A DNA stretch of 42,052 nucleotides from Thermofilum sp. NZ13 (GTDB lineage: Archaea; Thermoproteota; Thermoprotei; Thermofilales; Thermofilaceae). A model generated the notes under the pieces. The model made no database searches, was not told the DNA's origin, and worked only from the letters and a program-made list of their open reading frames with translations. Position numbers and translations under genes: made by a program. Below are positions 9,152 through 16,982 of this stretch, piece by piece; within the stretch, counting starts at the first letter, position 1, and each line of letters begins with the position of its first letter. The stretch covers positions 1 through 42,052 of the forward strand of contig NDWX01000015.1 of assembly GCA_002855745.1 (NCBI GenBank), given 5' to 3'.

Positions 9152-9671
9152 CCCCGCTACACGCAGTAAATAACAGCAAAAAATTATTACCTAATAACGT
9201 TGTTTGAGATAATCACACTAAGGCGAACTTTTACGCTCACTATCCTAAAAAGAGTAAATTAAAGGAATTCAAGGTAGAGTAGTTGAAGGAAGAAAATTCT
9301 AGAGGTATTAGCGCACAGGAACTTTTACTGGCGTGGGCTGGACCCCACGAAGACAAGAGCCTCAAGCGAGGTGTCCTCAGGAGACCCATTAGGTTGCGGA
9401 GAGGAGATGCTCAGGGCTGGCTTCCCTATTCTCGTAGGTTCGATAGGCATTATATCATGCGCCTTTACCCGCGACGCGATATTGTGCTCACTTCTCGCAC
9501 CGGTGGAAAGAGCAGGCACCTGTCATCGGTAGGGACGCTCCCGGTATCCCCTAGGGAGAGAGTGGTCTATGCAGTAAAGCGTGTGGTGGAGCTTCTCTTG
9601 CACGCGGGGTAGAGGAGCTGCAGCGGGGTAACTCTTAAGCAGTCCTCAGGCGGAGTTCTGATCGCGGCTTC
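9152..9671. other. 520-bp gene-poor stretch with a weak 109-residue ORF and a possible FdhD-like remnant
   Basis: A 109-residue TTG-started reading frame (9283-9612, plus) has an Arg-rich composition unlike its neighbours and no recognisable domain, so I do not call it a gene. In another plus frame, 9287-9532 lacks stops and encodes a stretch with SGDPLGCGEEML then RAGFPILVGS (about 9380-9450). That spacing recalls the SGR-x-SxEM ... RAGIPxLVS segment of formate dehydrogenase accessory protein FdhD. It has no start codon and ends early, so if real it is a decayed fragment. The region 9152-9260 is AT-rich and likely holds the MFS promoter. Confidence 0.3.
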
Positions 9672-10270
9672 ATGCCCGAAAACCCCGGCAACCGCCCCTA
9701 CTACGCCATGCTCGAGGTGGAGAACAGGGACTGTGTCGTTCTAAGCTACCTCAAGTCGAAAGGCATTGACAATGCGAGGATAATCGACGTCTCGAAGACG
9801 AAGAAGGGCGTTGAGCACGCCGTCTGCTTCAGCGGGAAAGGCGGAGAGGAAGAGTGCAGGATACTTGTGAGCAAAGGCTGCCCCGTTTGTAGGACTCTCT
9901 ACGCGCATGCACACATAGTGACAGGCTTCTCGCAGGGGGATAAGACGACCTTCACCGTGCTGGTGAAGGGCAAGAAGACCTTCTCTAAGGTAGTTGAATC
10001 TCTCCGCTCTAGCGGCTACAGCGTGTCCGCGAGGAGGATCTTTAGGAGCCGCTCAGCAAGGCTTTCGGCACGAGAAACGCGAGGTACGTAGCCAGCGCCC
10101 TAGAGAGGCTCCGCTCAGCCGGCGACAGCTACACCGAGCTCACTTTCGTGACGATTCCCTCCCCCCTCGCGACGGAGGACTACATCGAGAAGCTTGTGCC
10201 AGGCTTCTTCTCGGAGATACCCTTCAGAAAAAGCCAGGAACTCTACGAGAAGTACTTCGGGGTCAAGTAG
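9672..10270 (+). pseudogene. Conserved-looking hypothetical protein broken by a single frameshift near 10040-10046
   Basis: The first frame (ATG 9672 to TAG 10091) codes for a well-behaved protein with a CPVC pair near residue 75 and an alpha/beta region up to SARRIF, then turns into Arg/Ser-rich nonsense. From 10046 a different frame carries a typical archaeal protein end, from EPLSKAFGTRN through FVTIPSPLATEDY to EKYFGVK, stopping at TAG 10268-10270, but it has no start codon of its own. Adding one G in AGG-AGC at about 10044-10046 joins the two into about 199 residues. The break may be a sequencing error, a true mutation or programmed shifting. No function is recognised; the N-terminal half loosely resembles sensor halves of archaeal HTH regulators. 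The end overlaps the convergent gene by 8 bases. Confidence 0.7.
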
Positions 10271-10880
10271 CCTTTCCTTCAACTTGAGTTGCCTTCACCG
10301 CCTGGGCGCTGGACTCGATGTAGAGTACCAGCCAGGCTACAGGCGCGAACAGGGGCACGAGCGCTGACAGGATTGCGAAGGCCCCAGCCAGGGTGAAGGT
10401 GGAGGAGTTCAGGTAGGTCCCGAGCTTGAGCGAGAGAACTCCTAGGCCAACGTAGCCGACGGCTAGGGTGAGAAAGGCGAGGCCAACGACAACCCACCTT
10501 CCCAGCCACGTGAAAGCCACCAACGCGATTCCCGCGGTCATAAGGGCTACGCCTATAGATAGCCCCGCCACTGCTAGAGGGGAAAGGCTCTTCAAGTCCT
10601 CCTTCCAAGCGCCTAGGGAGCTGAAGCTCCTCGAAAGCTTATCAAGGATCGCGTAGAGCGCAACGCCACCCGCTACAGCAGCTACGACCGCCACTAGAAA
10701 CGGCCCCCAGGGCTGAGCGGTGAAGGCTGGACGGTGCCTGAGCACTCCTAGGTAGGAAAACCTGAGGATGGGTACTAGTAGCGCAGCGGCGACCAGCAGG
10801 ATGTAGGCTAAGAGCATCAGCAACGAGGCTGACGAAAGCGCGCGCAGACCCTCAGCCAAGCTTTTTTCTTCTTGTGCCAC
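10263..10880 (-). CDS. DUF973-like crenarchaeal membrane protein
   Basis: A 205-residue membrane protein with about five hydrophobic segments. The N-terminal amphipathic AEGLRALSSASLLM stretch and overall layout resemble the DUF973 family found in Sulfolobales and Thermoproteales, whose function is unknown. I chose GTG 10880 (MAQEEKS) rather than the longer frame reaching 10949. A minus-strand TATA-like CTTATAAG (about 10903-10910) lies about 25 bp before 10880, and the longer N-terminus (PPEPRRGLQVHDPYKP) looks non-coding. A 17-bp near-perfect palindrome lies just upstream of the TATA box (10914-10930). Confidence 0.6.
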   Translation of the reverse strand: MAQEEKSLAEGLRALSSASLLMLLAYILLVAAALLVPILRFSYLGVLRHRPAFTAQPWGPFLVAVVAAVAGGVALYAILDKLSRSFSSLGAWKEDLKSLSPLAVAGLSIGVALMTAGIALVAFTWLGRWVVVGLAFLTLAVGYVGLGVLSLKLGTYLNSSTFTLAGAFAILSALVPLFAPVAWLVLYIESSAQAVKATQVEGKAT

Positions 10881-10913
10881 ACGCGTATCACTAACTCGCG
10901 GCTTATAAGGATC

Positions 10914-10930
10914 GTGGACTTGAAGTCCAC
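10914..10930. promoter_or_regulatory. 8-bp inverted repeat next to the TATA box of the DUF973-like gene
   Basis: GTGGACTT and its complement AAGTCCAC flank a single central G. The element sits immediately upstream (in minus-strand sense) of the TATA-like box at about 10903-10910, in the place where the B recognition element and activator sites lie. It could be an operator. It also looks like a tRNA anticodon arm, but no other part of a tRNA is present. Confidence 0.4.
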
Positions 10931-11004
10931 GTCTAGGCTCGGGAGGCACTCCAGCCCCTGGGAGGTCTTCACGATGACAGCAGAGAAGCGCGCCGCAAAG
11001 CTCT

Positions 11005-11769
11005 TCAGTCGAGGTATGTCACAGCCCTTATATCCCTGTGGACGAAAGCCTTAACGCCGTAGACCCGGCTTATGTTCTCCTCTGTGATGACTTCCTCGGG
11101 CCTACCGGCGGCGTAAACCACCCCCTTCTTCAGCATCACGACCTTCTCGGAGTACCTGTAGGCGTGGGTGAGGTCGTGGAGGGCCATGATCACGCACAGC
11201 CCGCTTTTCGCTAGAGAGCGGAGTATCCTCAGCACCTCTAGCTGGTACTTGGGGTCGAGGTTAGCGGTAGGCTCGTCGAGGAGGAGGACTTTCGGTCTGG
11301 CGGCTAGCGCCCTGGCTATGAGGACGCGCTGGAGCTCGCCCCCGCTGAGCGTGGTTATCGGCCTGTCGCGCAGGCTGCTTGCCCCCGTCAACTTAAGCGC
11401 CTCCTCCACGGCCTCGTGGTCCTCGCGCTTCGGCAGGCCGTCGACGTGGGGGCGCCGGCCTGTCAGGACGAAGTCGTACACAGTTATCGGCGCGAAGTTC
11501 TCGAGCCTCTGAGGGACGTAGCCGACGACCTTAGCGATCTCCCTCTGCCCGATCCTCCTCACATCTCTCCCGTCCAGGTAAACTGCTCCGGTGAATCTTC
11601 TGAGTATGCCGTCGAGGGTCTTCAGGAGGGTTGTTTTCCCCGAGCCGTTCGGGCCCACCAGCGAGGCAACCTCACCGGAGTCCACGCTGAGGGTCACGTT
11701 CCTGAGAGCCTCAACGCTACCGTACCTCACCGTCACCCCTACGACTCTAATGCTAACCATGCTTACCAC
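11005..11769 (-). CDS. ABC transporter ATP-binding protein, BtuD/FecE type
   Basis: The 254-residue ATPase of a metal-chelate or cobalamin-type importer. Walker A is GPNGSGKTT near residue 39, the Q-loop lies in GYVPQRL, the signature is LSGGELQR, Walker B is VLLLDEPT and the switch His is in MALHDLTH, all intact. It is the last gene of a minus-strand operon and overlaps the permease gene upstream by 17 bases, indicating translational coupling. ATG 11769 gives MVSMVSIRV; the second Met is also possible. With the permease and binding protein it forms a complete BtuFCD/FecBCD-type system. Substrate is discussed under the binding protein. Confidence 0.9.
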   Translation of the reverse strand: MVSMVSIRVVGVTVRYGSVEALRNVTLSVDSGEVASLVGPNGSGKTTLLKTLDGILRRFTGAVYLDGRDVRRIGQREIAKVVGYVPQRLENFAPITVYDFVLTGRRPHVDGLPKREDHEAVEEALKLTGASSLRDRPITTLSGGELQRVLIARALAARPKVLLLDEPTANLDPKYQLEVLRILRSLAKSGLCVIMALHDLTHAYRYSEKVVMLKKGVVYAAGRPEEVITEENISRVYGVKAFVHRDIRAVTYLD

Positions 11770-12769
11770 GCACCACCAGGTAGACGAGCAGAGGGGCTCC
11801 TATAATCGTCGTCATTATCCCCACGGGTATCACGACCGGGGAAAGAGCGGTTCGGCCGACAAGGTCGGATAGCAGGAGGAGGGTCGCGCCCAGCGTGGCG
11901 GCCAGGGGGAGGCTCCTCCTGTTGCTCCAGCCGGCAATCTGCCGCGCCATAACCCCGCCCGCTAGCCCAACGAAGCCTATCACTCCTGCGAACGACACGG
12001 AGACGGCTGTAGCCAGCGCGGCGGCTAAGAGCAGAACCACTCGCGTAGCGGAGGGGTTTACGCCGCTCGACCTAGCGACGTCGTCGCCGATCATGAGCAG
12101 GTCCAGGTCCATAGAGAAGTACCAGTACACAGCCAGGCTGAGCGCCGCAGTGATGCCTAGGATGTGGATCTCCTGCCAGCTCGGCCTACCCACGTCTCCG
12201 AAGGTCCAGAAGAGGAGGGCGGCCACCAGGATCTCGTTGAAGTAGAGGTACTGGAGCAACGAGAGTACAGCCTGTGTTATGAAGCTCATGGTCACCGAGA
12301 CAAGCACCACAGCGTACGCTGTGAGCCCTCCCGCGGCCGAGAGAGCCAGGATCAGCAGAGTCTGCGCGAGAGCCGCTATGAACGCGAAGCCAGATACCAC
12401 GAAGGGGTTCGTGACGGTAATGCTCCACCTAGTCACGGAGCCACCGTACAGGGCCATGAGCGCCACCGCGGCTCCGATCGACGCCGCCTGCTGCACACCC
12501 AGAGTGAACGGCGACGCCAGGACGTTCCTGAGAGAGGACTGCAGCACCATCGTGCTAGAGCCCAGGATAGCCCCTACCGCGACCGCCGCGAGGGCTCTCC
12601 TAAGCCTCATGTCTAAAACCGCCCGAACCTCAGGGGGGACACCGGCGCCCGTGATGCAAGCTATAATGTCACGAAGCGATAAGCTGTACGCGCCGAAGCT
12701 CACCTCTGCTAGGAAAACCCCCAGGAGGGCCAGTAGGAAAAACGCTGCCAGAAGTGGCTCCTTCCTCAC
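11753..12769 (-). CDS. FecCD/BtuC-family ABC transporter permease
   Basis: A 338-residue permease with about ten hydrophobic segments, typical of the FecCD family that imports ferric siderophores, haem or cobalamin. Family marks are the MRLRRALAAVAVGAILGSS segment near residues 53-70, the GVQQAA turn, and the cytoplasmic coupling helix region near VGFVGLAGGVMARQI, which contacts the ATPase. It follows the binding-protein gene after a 15-base gap and overlaps the ATPase gene by 17 bases. It would work as a homodimer with the two ATPase subunits. Confidence 0.9.
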   Translation of the reverse strand: MRKEPLLAAFFLLALLGVFLAEVSFGAYSLSLRDIIACITGAGVPPEVRAVLDMRLRRALAAVAVGAILGSSTMVLQSSLRNVLASPFTLGVQQAASIGAAVALMALYGGSVTRWSITVTNPFVVSGFAFIAALAQTLLILALSAAGGLTAYAVVLVSVTMSFITQAVLSLLQYLYFNEILVAALLFWTFGDVGRPSWQEIHILGITAALSLAVYWYFSMDLDLLMIGDDVARSSGVNPSATRVVLLLAAALATAVSVSFAGVIGFVGLAGGVMARQIAGWSNRRSLPLAATLGATLLLLSDLVGRTALSPVVIPVGIMTTIIGAPLLVYLVVRGKHG

Positions 12770-12784
12770 GCCTCGAAACCCCTC

Positions 12785-13933
12785 TCAGGGGCACTTGAAC
12801 AGGTTGCTAAGGTTCGCGAAGCCGGGGTACCCCCCGTCAACGAAGGCCTTGTAGATGGGCTTTCCGAGGAAAGCTCTGAATATCTCGTCAGCCTTGGAGG
12901 CAGGGTCTATGTCTTTGAACCTATCGGGGTAGAGTACGCTACCCATGTAGTAGGCGTTTGCGAGCGCCGTGGCCACGTTAGTCCAGTAGTAGTTGAAGGG
13001 CAGGACGCCGTACACTCTGCCTTCCCGGAAGGCCTTGAGGGCGCAGTACTTCTCGGGGGACTTCTGGAAGTCCTGAAGCACGGACTGGAGGTTTCCCTCA
13101 TCGATGAACACGTACTCGGGCTGCGCTTTGAGGAGGTACTCGAAGTCCAGCGACATGAAGCCCTTGCCTTTCCCCGCCTCATCGGCCACGCTCGGAGTGT
13201 TCAAGAGCAGCAGAGGCGGGTAAGGCGACTGCGTGGACGTGAAGGGCTGGGCGCCCTTGAAGGAGACCGCTCCGACGTAGACGCTTGGCCTCGCCGCGAG
13301 CCCCGCTGTTCTCCTGTTCAAATCCTGAACGATCCCATCTATGTACTCGGAGAGTTGTCTGGCTCTCTCCTCCCTGCCTAGAACCCTGCCGAGGAGGCTC
13401 AGCGCGCGCTTCAAGCCAGGGACGTCCACGTTACCCACTGTCCCGTAGTTGACGACCACAACTGGTACTCCGACTTCGCTCTGGAGCCTGTCTGGGTCGT
13501 AAGCACCGATCAAAGCGTAAGACATCACCACAAGGTCGGGCTGAACCTTGAGTATGAGCTCGGGTGCGGGCGGCTTGTCGGGACCACCGGGCCCAATCAC
13601 GGGCTTCGGGGAGAAGTACTCGCTGCCAAGGGCCATCGCATAGTCCCTCCCAAGAGGGCTCCACTGCTTCTCCGCCTGCTCAACACCCACGACGAGGTCG
13701 CTGGCGTTCAAGTACACCAGAAGCCTCAGCATGCCGGGCCCCACGGCCACGACCCGCTGTGGCCTCCTTTCAATGGTCACCGTCCTGTTGGCGGAGTCCA
13801 CGACTGTCAGTGGGTACGTGGCCCCAGGCGGAGTAGGTGGCTGTGTTTCGCGCCTCCCGCCTAGCATGAGCAGAGCCGCTGCCGCGACGGCGACCGCTAC
13901 GACGAGGACGGCCAGAACGACCCTCAACCTCAT
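12785..13933 (-). CDS. Periplasmic-type metal-chelate/cobalamin substrate-binding protein
   Basis: A 382-residue extracellular binding protein of the BtuF/FecB type (PF01497-like). A hydrophobic N-terminal segment (about 1-25) acts as signal anchor and is followed by a short Pro/Thr linker. The first lobe begins with VVDSANRTVTIERRPQRVVA, the family's usual opening, and a long helix follows joining two Rossmann-like lobes. The gene starts in an ATGA overlap (13930-13933) with the FmdE-domain gene upstream, so the binding protein is coupled to an intracellular zinc-ribbon protein. The ligand is unknown. Iron chelates and tetrapyrroles are usual for this family, and the FmdE neighbour hints at a metal link. 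Confidence 0.85.
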   Translation of the reverse strand: MRLRVVLAVLVVAVAVAAAALLMLGGRRETQPPTPPGATYPLTVVDSANRTVTIERRPQRVVAVGPGMLRLLVYLNASDLVVGVEQAEKQWSPLGRDYAMALGSEYFSPKPVIGPGGPDKPPAPELILKVQPDLVVMSYALIGAYDPDRLQSEVGVPVVVVNYGTVGNVDVPGLKRALSLLGRVLGREERARQLSEYIDGIVQDLNRRTAGLAARPSVYVGAVSFKGAQPFTSTQSPYPPLLLLNTPSVADEAGKGKGFMSLDFEYLLKAQPEYVFIDEGNLQSVLQDFQKSPEKYCALKAFREGRVYGVLPFNYYWTNVATALANAYYMGSVLYPDRFKDIDPASKADEIFRAFLGKPIYKAFVDGGYPGFANLSNLFKCP

Positions 13934-14658
13934 CCCACCATCACCTCAACAGGGTACTGAAGCCCAACAACTATCCCGCGCCCGATCACCCCGTTAACAC
14001 TCGCACGAGCGCAGGCCGGGCAGAGGTAGCCTTCCGGCGTTGCAACGGCTCTGGGCTTCGCCACGAGCTCGCCGCACCTCGCGCACTTGACGCTCTCGAA
14101 GATTGGGGCACGCTCAATCGGGCTCACCTTAACCCTGCTCACCTTGAAGTAGTCCGCCGGAAGCTCCAGCAGCTTAAGGGCAACTTGCTCCCACAGGGCG
14201 TGAAGGCGCTCAGCCTCCTCCCTGGACGCAGACCTCTCAACGACGACCTTCCTCCAAAGCTCGCTGCCCTCCCTCCAGGCCCCGCCCGCTGCGCGCGGGA
14301 GAAACTCGCCGCTGATCCTCTCCCAGTCCACGTAAACCCTCACCCCCTCGCCCGTGCTCCTCCTGTAAAGGGTGAGCGCGTTCTTCCCAGTGTCGAGGTA
14401 AATTAGGCTGTTGTTCCCAAGCGTGCAGCCGGTTGCCACTTGAACCCCGTCAGCCATGCAGTTGTTAGCCTCCACTACTGCGACCAGCTCCTCGTGTATC
14501 GTCTCGTAAACCCCCGCCTTGGAAACCCCGAGCTCGCTCTTAGCAATCTCGGAGGCGAGAAGGCCGAGCACGAGGAATGGGCACACGTGCCCGTGAAACT
14601 CTCGCGCTCTCTCGAGGAGATTCGTGTCGATAGTAATACTTTTCGGTGATTCTGTCAT
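13930..14658 (-). CDS. FmdE-domain protein with C-terminal zinc ribbon
   Basis: A 242-residue cytoplasmic protein. The FmdE domain (about 1-190) shows FHGHVCPFLVLGL, ANNCMADGVQVATGCTLGN and DTGKNALTLY, the signature of subunit E of formylmethanofuran dehydrogenase clusters. It is common in non-methanogens, where its role is unsettled. A C-terminal treble-clef/zinc ribbon has CARC and CPAC pairs (about 201-222). The H-x-C and C-x-Dx2-Q residues may bind metal. A TATA-like TATTTATGG on the minus strand (14681-14689) lies 25 bp before the ATG, so this is the leaderless first gene of the uptake operon. Its position suggests a metallochaperone or cofactor-sensing role for the imported ligand, which is inference. 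Confidence 0.85.
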   Translation of the reverse strand: MTESPKSITIDTNLLERAREFHGHVCPFLVLGLLASEIAKSELGVSKAGVYETIHEELVAVVEANNCMADGVQVATGCTLGNNSLIYLDTGKNALTLYRRSTGEGVRVYVDWERISGEFLPRAAGGAWREGSELWRKVVVERSASREEAERLHALWEQVALKLLELPADYFKVSRVKVSPIERAPIFESVKCARCGELVAKPRAVATPEGYLCPACARASVNGVIGRGIVVGLQYPVEVMVG

Positions 14659-14825
14659 ACAAAGTCTTAGTTATTAACAACCATAAATACTTTCCTCACG
14701 TACGTTGCCAGCCAAGGCTACTCGGGTCGCTCGCCCAGAACTCGAGGCTGCACTCTTGTAAATATAGCATAAATATATTCTTAAATTTACCAAACGGTTA
14801 AAAGAGGGCTATCGAACATCTACCT

Positions 14826-15611
14826 GTGCTTACCCCAACGCAGGTACTTCTCTCCGTCTTCTCGGGCTTCTTTGTCGGCTTCAGTCTAGGGCTTATCGGC
14901 GGAGGGGGATCTATACTTGCCGTCCCCCTGCTTCTCTACTTCGTCGGCCTAAGCGGCTACCCCGACGCCGTGCACGTGGCCGTCGGGTCAACAGCCTTAG
15001 CGGTTGGTTTGAACGCCTTCATAAACTCCGCCTACCACCTTAGAAGGAGGAACGTGGACCTTAAAACGGGTACCATCTTCGCGACAGCGGGCGTCGCGGG
15101 CTCTCTCCTTGGTGCACAGGTCGGGAGAACAACTCCGGGGGACTACCTCTTAGGCCTCTTCGCGATCTCCATGATCGCCATCGGCCTCTACATGCTCTTA
15201 CCTCGCGGCGGAACCCGTGATACGGTTGCCCCATACCCGAGGAGGAGGCTTGTACTGGTCGTGCTCGCAGGCTTCGCTGTGGGCTTTCTGAGCGGCTTTC
15301 TAGGCATAGGTGGGGGCTTTCTCATCGTTCCAGCGCTTGTCTACATAGGGGGCATAGACGTACGGCTGGCAGTCGGCACCTCCCTCATTTGCGTCGGCAC
15401 CTTCGGGCTCGTCACCGGCGTAGAGTACCTCCTGGCGGGGAAAGTGCTGCTCTCGGTCGTTTTAACGTACCTCTCGGGCGGCCTCGCCGGAGGCTACCTG
15501 GGCGCCAGGCTCGCAGTCGGCATCGATAGGAGACTGCTCCGCTCGATCTACGGGGTAGCCATAGTCCTGGCGGGTACCTACATCCTCCTGAAATCCCTGA
15601 GCGTAATATAA
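14826..15611 (+). CDS. TauE/SafE-family membrane transporter (sulfite/organosulfonate exporter type)
   Basis: A 261-residue protein with eight or so hydrophobic segments arranged as an inverted duplication typical of TauE/SafE (DUF81). The first half has GLIGGGGSILAVPLLL and the second GFLGIGGGFLIVPALV at matching places, each followed by A-V-G-T/S-x-x-A. Family members move sulfite, sulfoacetate or related anions; the exact substrate here is unknown. The start is GTG 14826. AT-rich elements at 14771-14805 supply promoter candidates. The next gene downstream has its own TATA and is probably separately transcribed. Confidence 0.9.
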   Translation: MLTPTQVLLSVFSGFFVGFSLGLIGGGGSILAVPLLLYFVGLSGYPDAVHVAVGSTALAVGLNAFINSAYHLRRRNVDLKTGTIFATAGVAGSLLGAQVGRTTPGDYLLGLFAISMIAIGLYMLLPRGGTRDTVAPYPRRRLVLVVLAGFAVGFLSGFLGIGGGFLIVPALVYIGGIDVRLAVGTSLICVGTFGLVTGVEYLLAGKVLLSVVLTYLSGGLAGGYLGARLAVGIDRRLLRSIYGVAIVLAGTYILLKSLSVI

Positions 15612-15670
15612 GGCTCCCTTGATGAAAAATTTATATAATTCTGTGCGATGTCTCAAAACGGTGAAAGGTA

Positions 15671-15967
15671 TTGGGATGGAGGTACGGAGGCTGGCGCGCC
15701 CGCGGGCCTTGGCCGGGAAACGGCCCTTGGGCCGACCTCCCACCTTGGGAGAGGCCAGGCTGGGTCTACGGCCCGGGATACTGCTGGCGCGCATACGGAG
15801 TACCGGGCTGGTACTACTGGGGCACAAACCCGACGTTCGATGAGCGATCCGCGGAAGAGTACAAGCGCCTCCTAGAGGAGGAGCTGAAGAGATTGGATGA
15901 TTACAAGAAATCCCTTGAGGAGGAGCTTGCACGCGTCGAAGCCAGGCTAAGGGAGTTGAAAAAGTAG
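15671..15967 (+). CDS. Small Trp/Gly-rich, coiled-coil protein (DUF5320-like)
   Basis: A 98-residue protein in two parts. Residues 1-52 are very rich in Trp, Gly, Pro and Tyr (nine W in the first 35 residues) and include RPGWVYGPGYCW. Residues 58-98 form a charged coiled coil with heptads (EEYKRLLEEELKRL and onward). This layout recalls DUF5320 proteins, often found near iron-molybdenum cofactor-type small proteins; function is unknown. The start is TTG 15671. A TATA-like AAATTTATATAAT (about 15628-15640) lies about 30-40 bp upstream. A clear hairpin terminator follows directly. Confidence 0.65.
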   Translation: MGWRYGGWRARGPWPGNGPWADLPPWERPGWVYGPGYCWRAYGVPGWYYWGTNPTFDERSAEEYKRLLEEELKRLDDYKKSLEEELARVEARLRELKK

Positions 15968-15986
15968 CGGTTTAAGCCGCTTTTTC
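15966..15986 (+). terminator. Hairpin terminator with T-run after the DUF5320-like gene
   Basis: AGCGG at 15966-15970 pairs with CCGCT at 15977-15981, extended by a T-G wobble and a T-A pair over a two-base loop, and is followed by TTTTTCT. The stem overlaps the stop codon. Archaea mostly need only the T-run; the stem makes this look like an intrinsic terminator. Confidence 0.6.
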
Positions 15987-16126
15987 TATACTCAGGGTGC
16001 TAGCAACACCTGCGCTTCGTAGCAGCGCACTACCATTTCACCCTTGTGTGGCTTTTCTCTCCTCCACCCCAGCACGGGTCAGTACTGGGAGAATAAATAT
16101 AAGTCGAAGTAGAGACTCATCTCTCC

Positions 16127-16834
16127 ATGGCAAGGCTGCCTGAATCCTTTCTCGAGTGGAATTACTACGCCCGGCGTAACCTGCTCCTGCAGCTCGTCGA
16201 GGGGCAGCGCTTAAGCCCTGAGAAGTTTTTCCTCGAGTTCACACGCCACAACCCAGCTCTCGTGACGGCCACATGCGCTAGCGGCGAGGTAAAGGTGAAT
16301 GCAAAGATAGTTGGATGCGGCTACGTCCCGAGGGAGGAGTACGCAGATGAAGTCACACGTAAACTCGAGGAGCACGTGAAGCTCTCTGACGAGAAGTATC
16401 TCCAAGCCTCTGGCGATAAAGAGACACTGAGGAGGCTCTACGAAGAGCACAGCCTCCGAGGCGCCCGGCTACTGTTGCAGCTCGTTTACCACCCGCGGGG
16501 CGTGGCCGAGAAGTGCATGGACTTCGAGAAGCTCGCAACCGTGGAGCTCGCCAAGAGGGTGAGGGACAGGCCCCACCAGACCTGGAGCATCGTGCAGAGC
16601 AGCAGAGCCGCGAGCCTACTCTTCTTCCAGCCACCCAGCGTAAGCTTCGAGGTCAAAGGCAAGCTAACCGTGCACCTGGACGACGCCGTGCACAAGCTGG
16701 TAACGCTCATACACGACGCGTACCACTACACGCCGCCCGAGCACAGGAGCGACCGGCCCGTCTACGTTCTCCACGTGGAGCAGGTTTACGACAAGAGCCC
16801 AACGCCTTCAGGCTTTGGAAGAAGGCTCGTCTAG
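16127..16834 (+). CDS. Hypothetical soluble protein, function not recognised
   Basis: A 235-residue soluble, mixed alpha/beta protein with no motif I recognise. It has no signal peptide or membrane segment. A helical middle (about 75-130) is followed by a segment with RDRPHQTWSIVQSS and a beta-rich end. Four cysteines (near residues 46, 60, 129 and others) are spread out rather than paired as a zinc site. ATG 16127 is supported by the TATA-like AATAAATATAAG at about 16091-16102, some 28 bp upstream, which predicts a leaderless transcript. It stands alone: a terminator lies upstream and a convergent transporter downstream. Confidence 0.75.
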   Translation: MARLPESFLEWNYYARRNLLLQLVEGQRLSPEKFFLEFTRHNPALVTATCASGEVKVNAKIVGCGYVPREEYADEVTRKLEEHVKLSDEKYLQASGDKETLRRLYEEHSLRGARLLLQLVYHPRGVAEKCMDFEKLATVELAKRVRDRPHQTWSIVQSSRAASLLFFQPPSVSFEVKGKLTVHLDDAVHKLVTLIHDAYHYTPPEHRSDRPVYVLHVEQVYDKSPTPSGFGRRLV

Positions 16835-16861
16835 CCGCGCTTCCCCGCGCTCGGACTGAAA

Positions 16862-16898
16862 TCCTAGTGTTTTCCTCTCGACAAAGAGCCCACTAGGA
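16862..16898. terminator. Inverted repeat between convergent genes, probable terminator/stem-loop
   Basis: TCCTAGTG (16862-16869) is perfectly complementary to CACTAGGA (16891-16898), and CTCT/AGAG forms a smaller inner stem. It sits in the 148-bp gap between the end of the hypothetical gene and the end of the BASS transporter, so it could end transcription from the left, where T-residues follow the left arm. No protein is seen in this gap. Confidence 0.45.
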
Positions 16899-16982
16899 CT
16901 ATCATGAGAGCCGGGTACTTACTTGATTCGTTTCTAAAGAGCGGAGAAAAAGTATTCTTAACAAGGGGACACGCTTGAGACG

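Noticed and set aside
9283-9612. 109-residue plus ORF as a gene
   Set aside because: Arg-rich, no motif or Shine-Dalgarno, and another frame shows better protein character.
9994-10287. 97-residue plus ORF over the frameshift
   Set aside because: Composition is shadow-like; the third frame carries the protein-like sequence.
10914-10930. tRNA-Ser-like anticodon arm (5-bp stem with loop CTTGAAG)
   Set aside because: No acceptor, D or T arm around it, and it lies next to a TATA box; better seen as a DNA inverted repeat.
15462-15932. 156-residue minus-strand ORF across tauE and the DUF5320-like gene
   Set aside because: Antisense to two genes with clear protein character and promoters.
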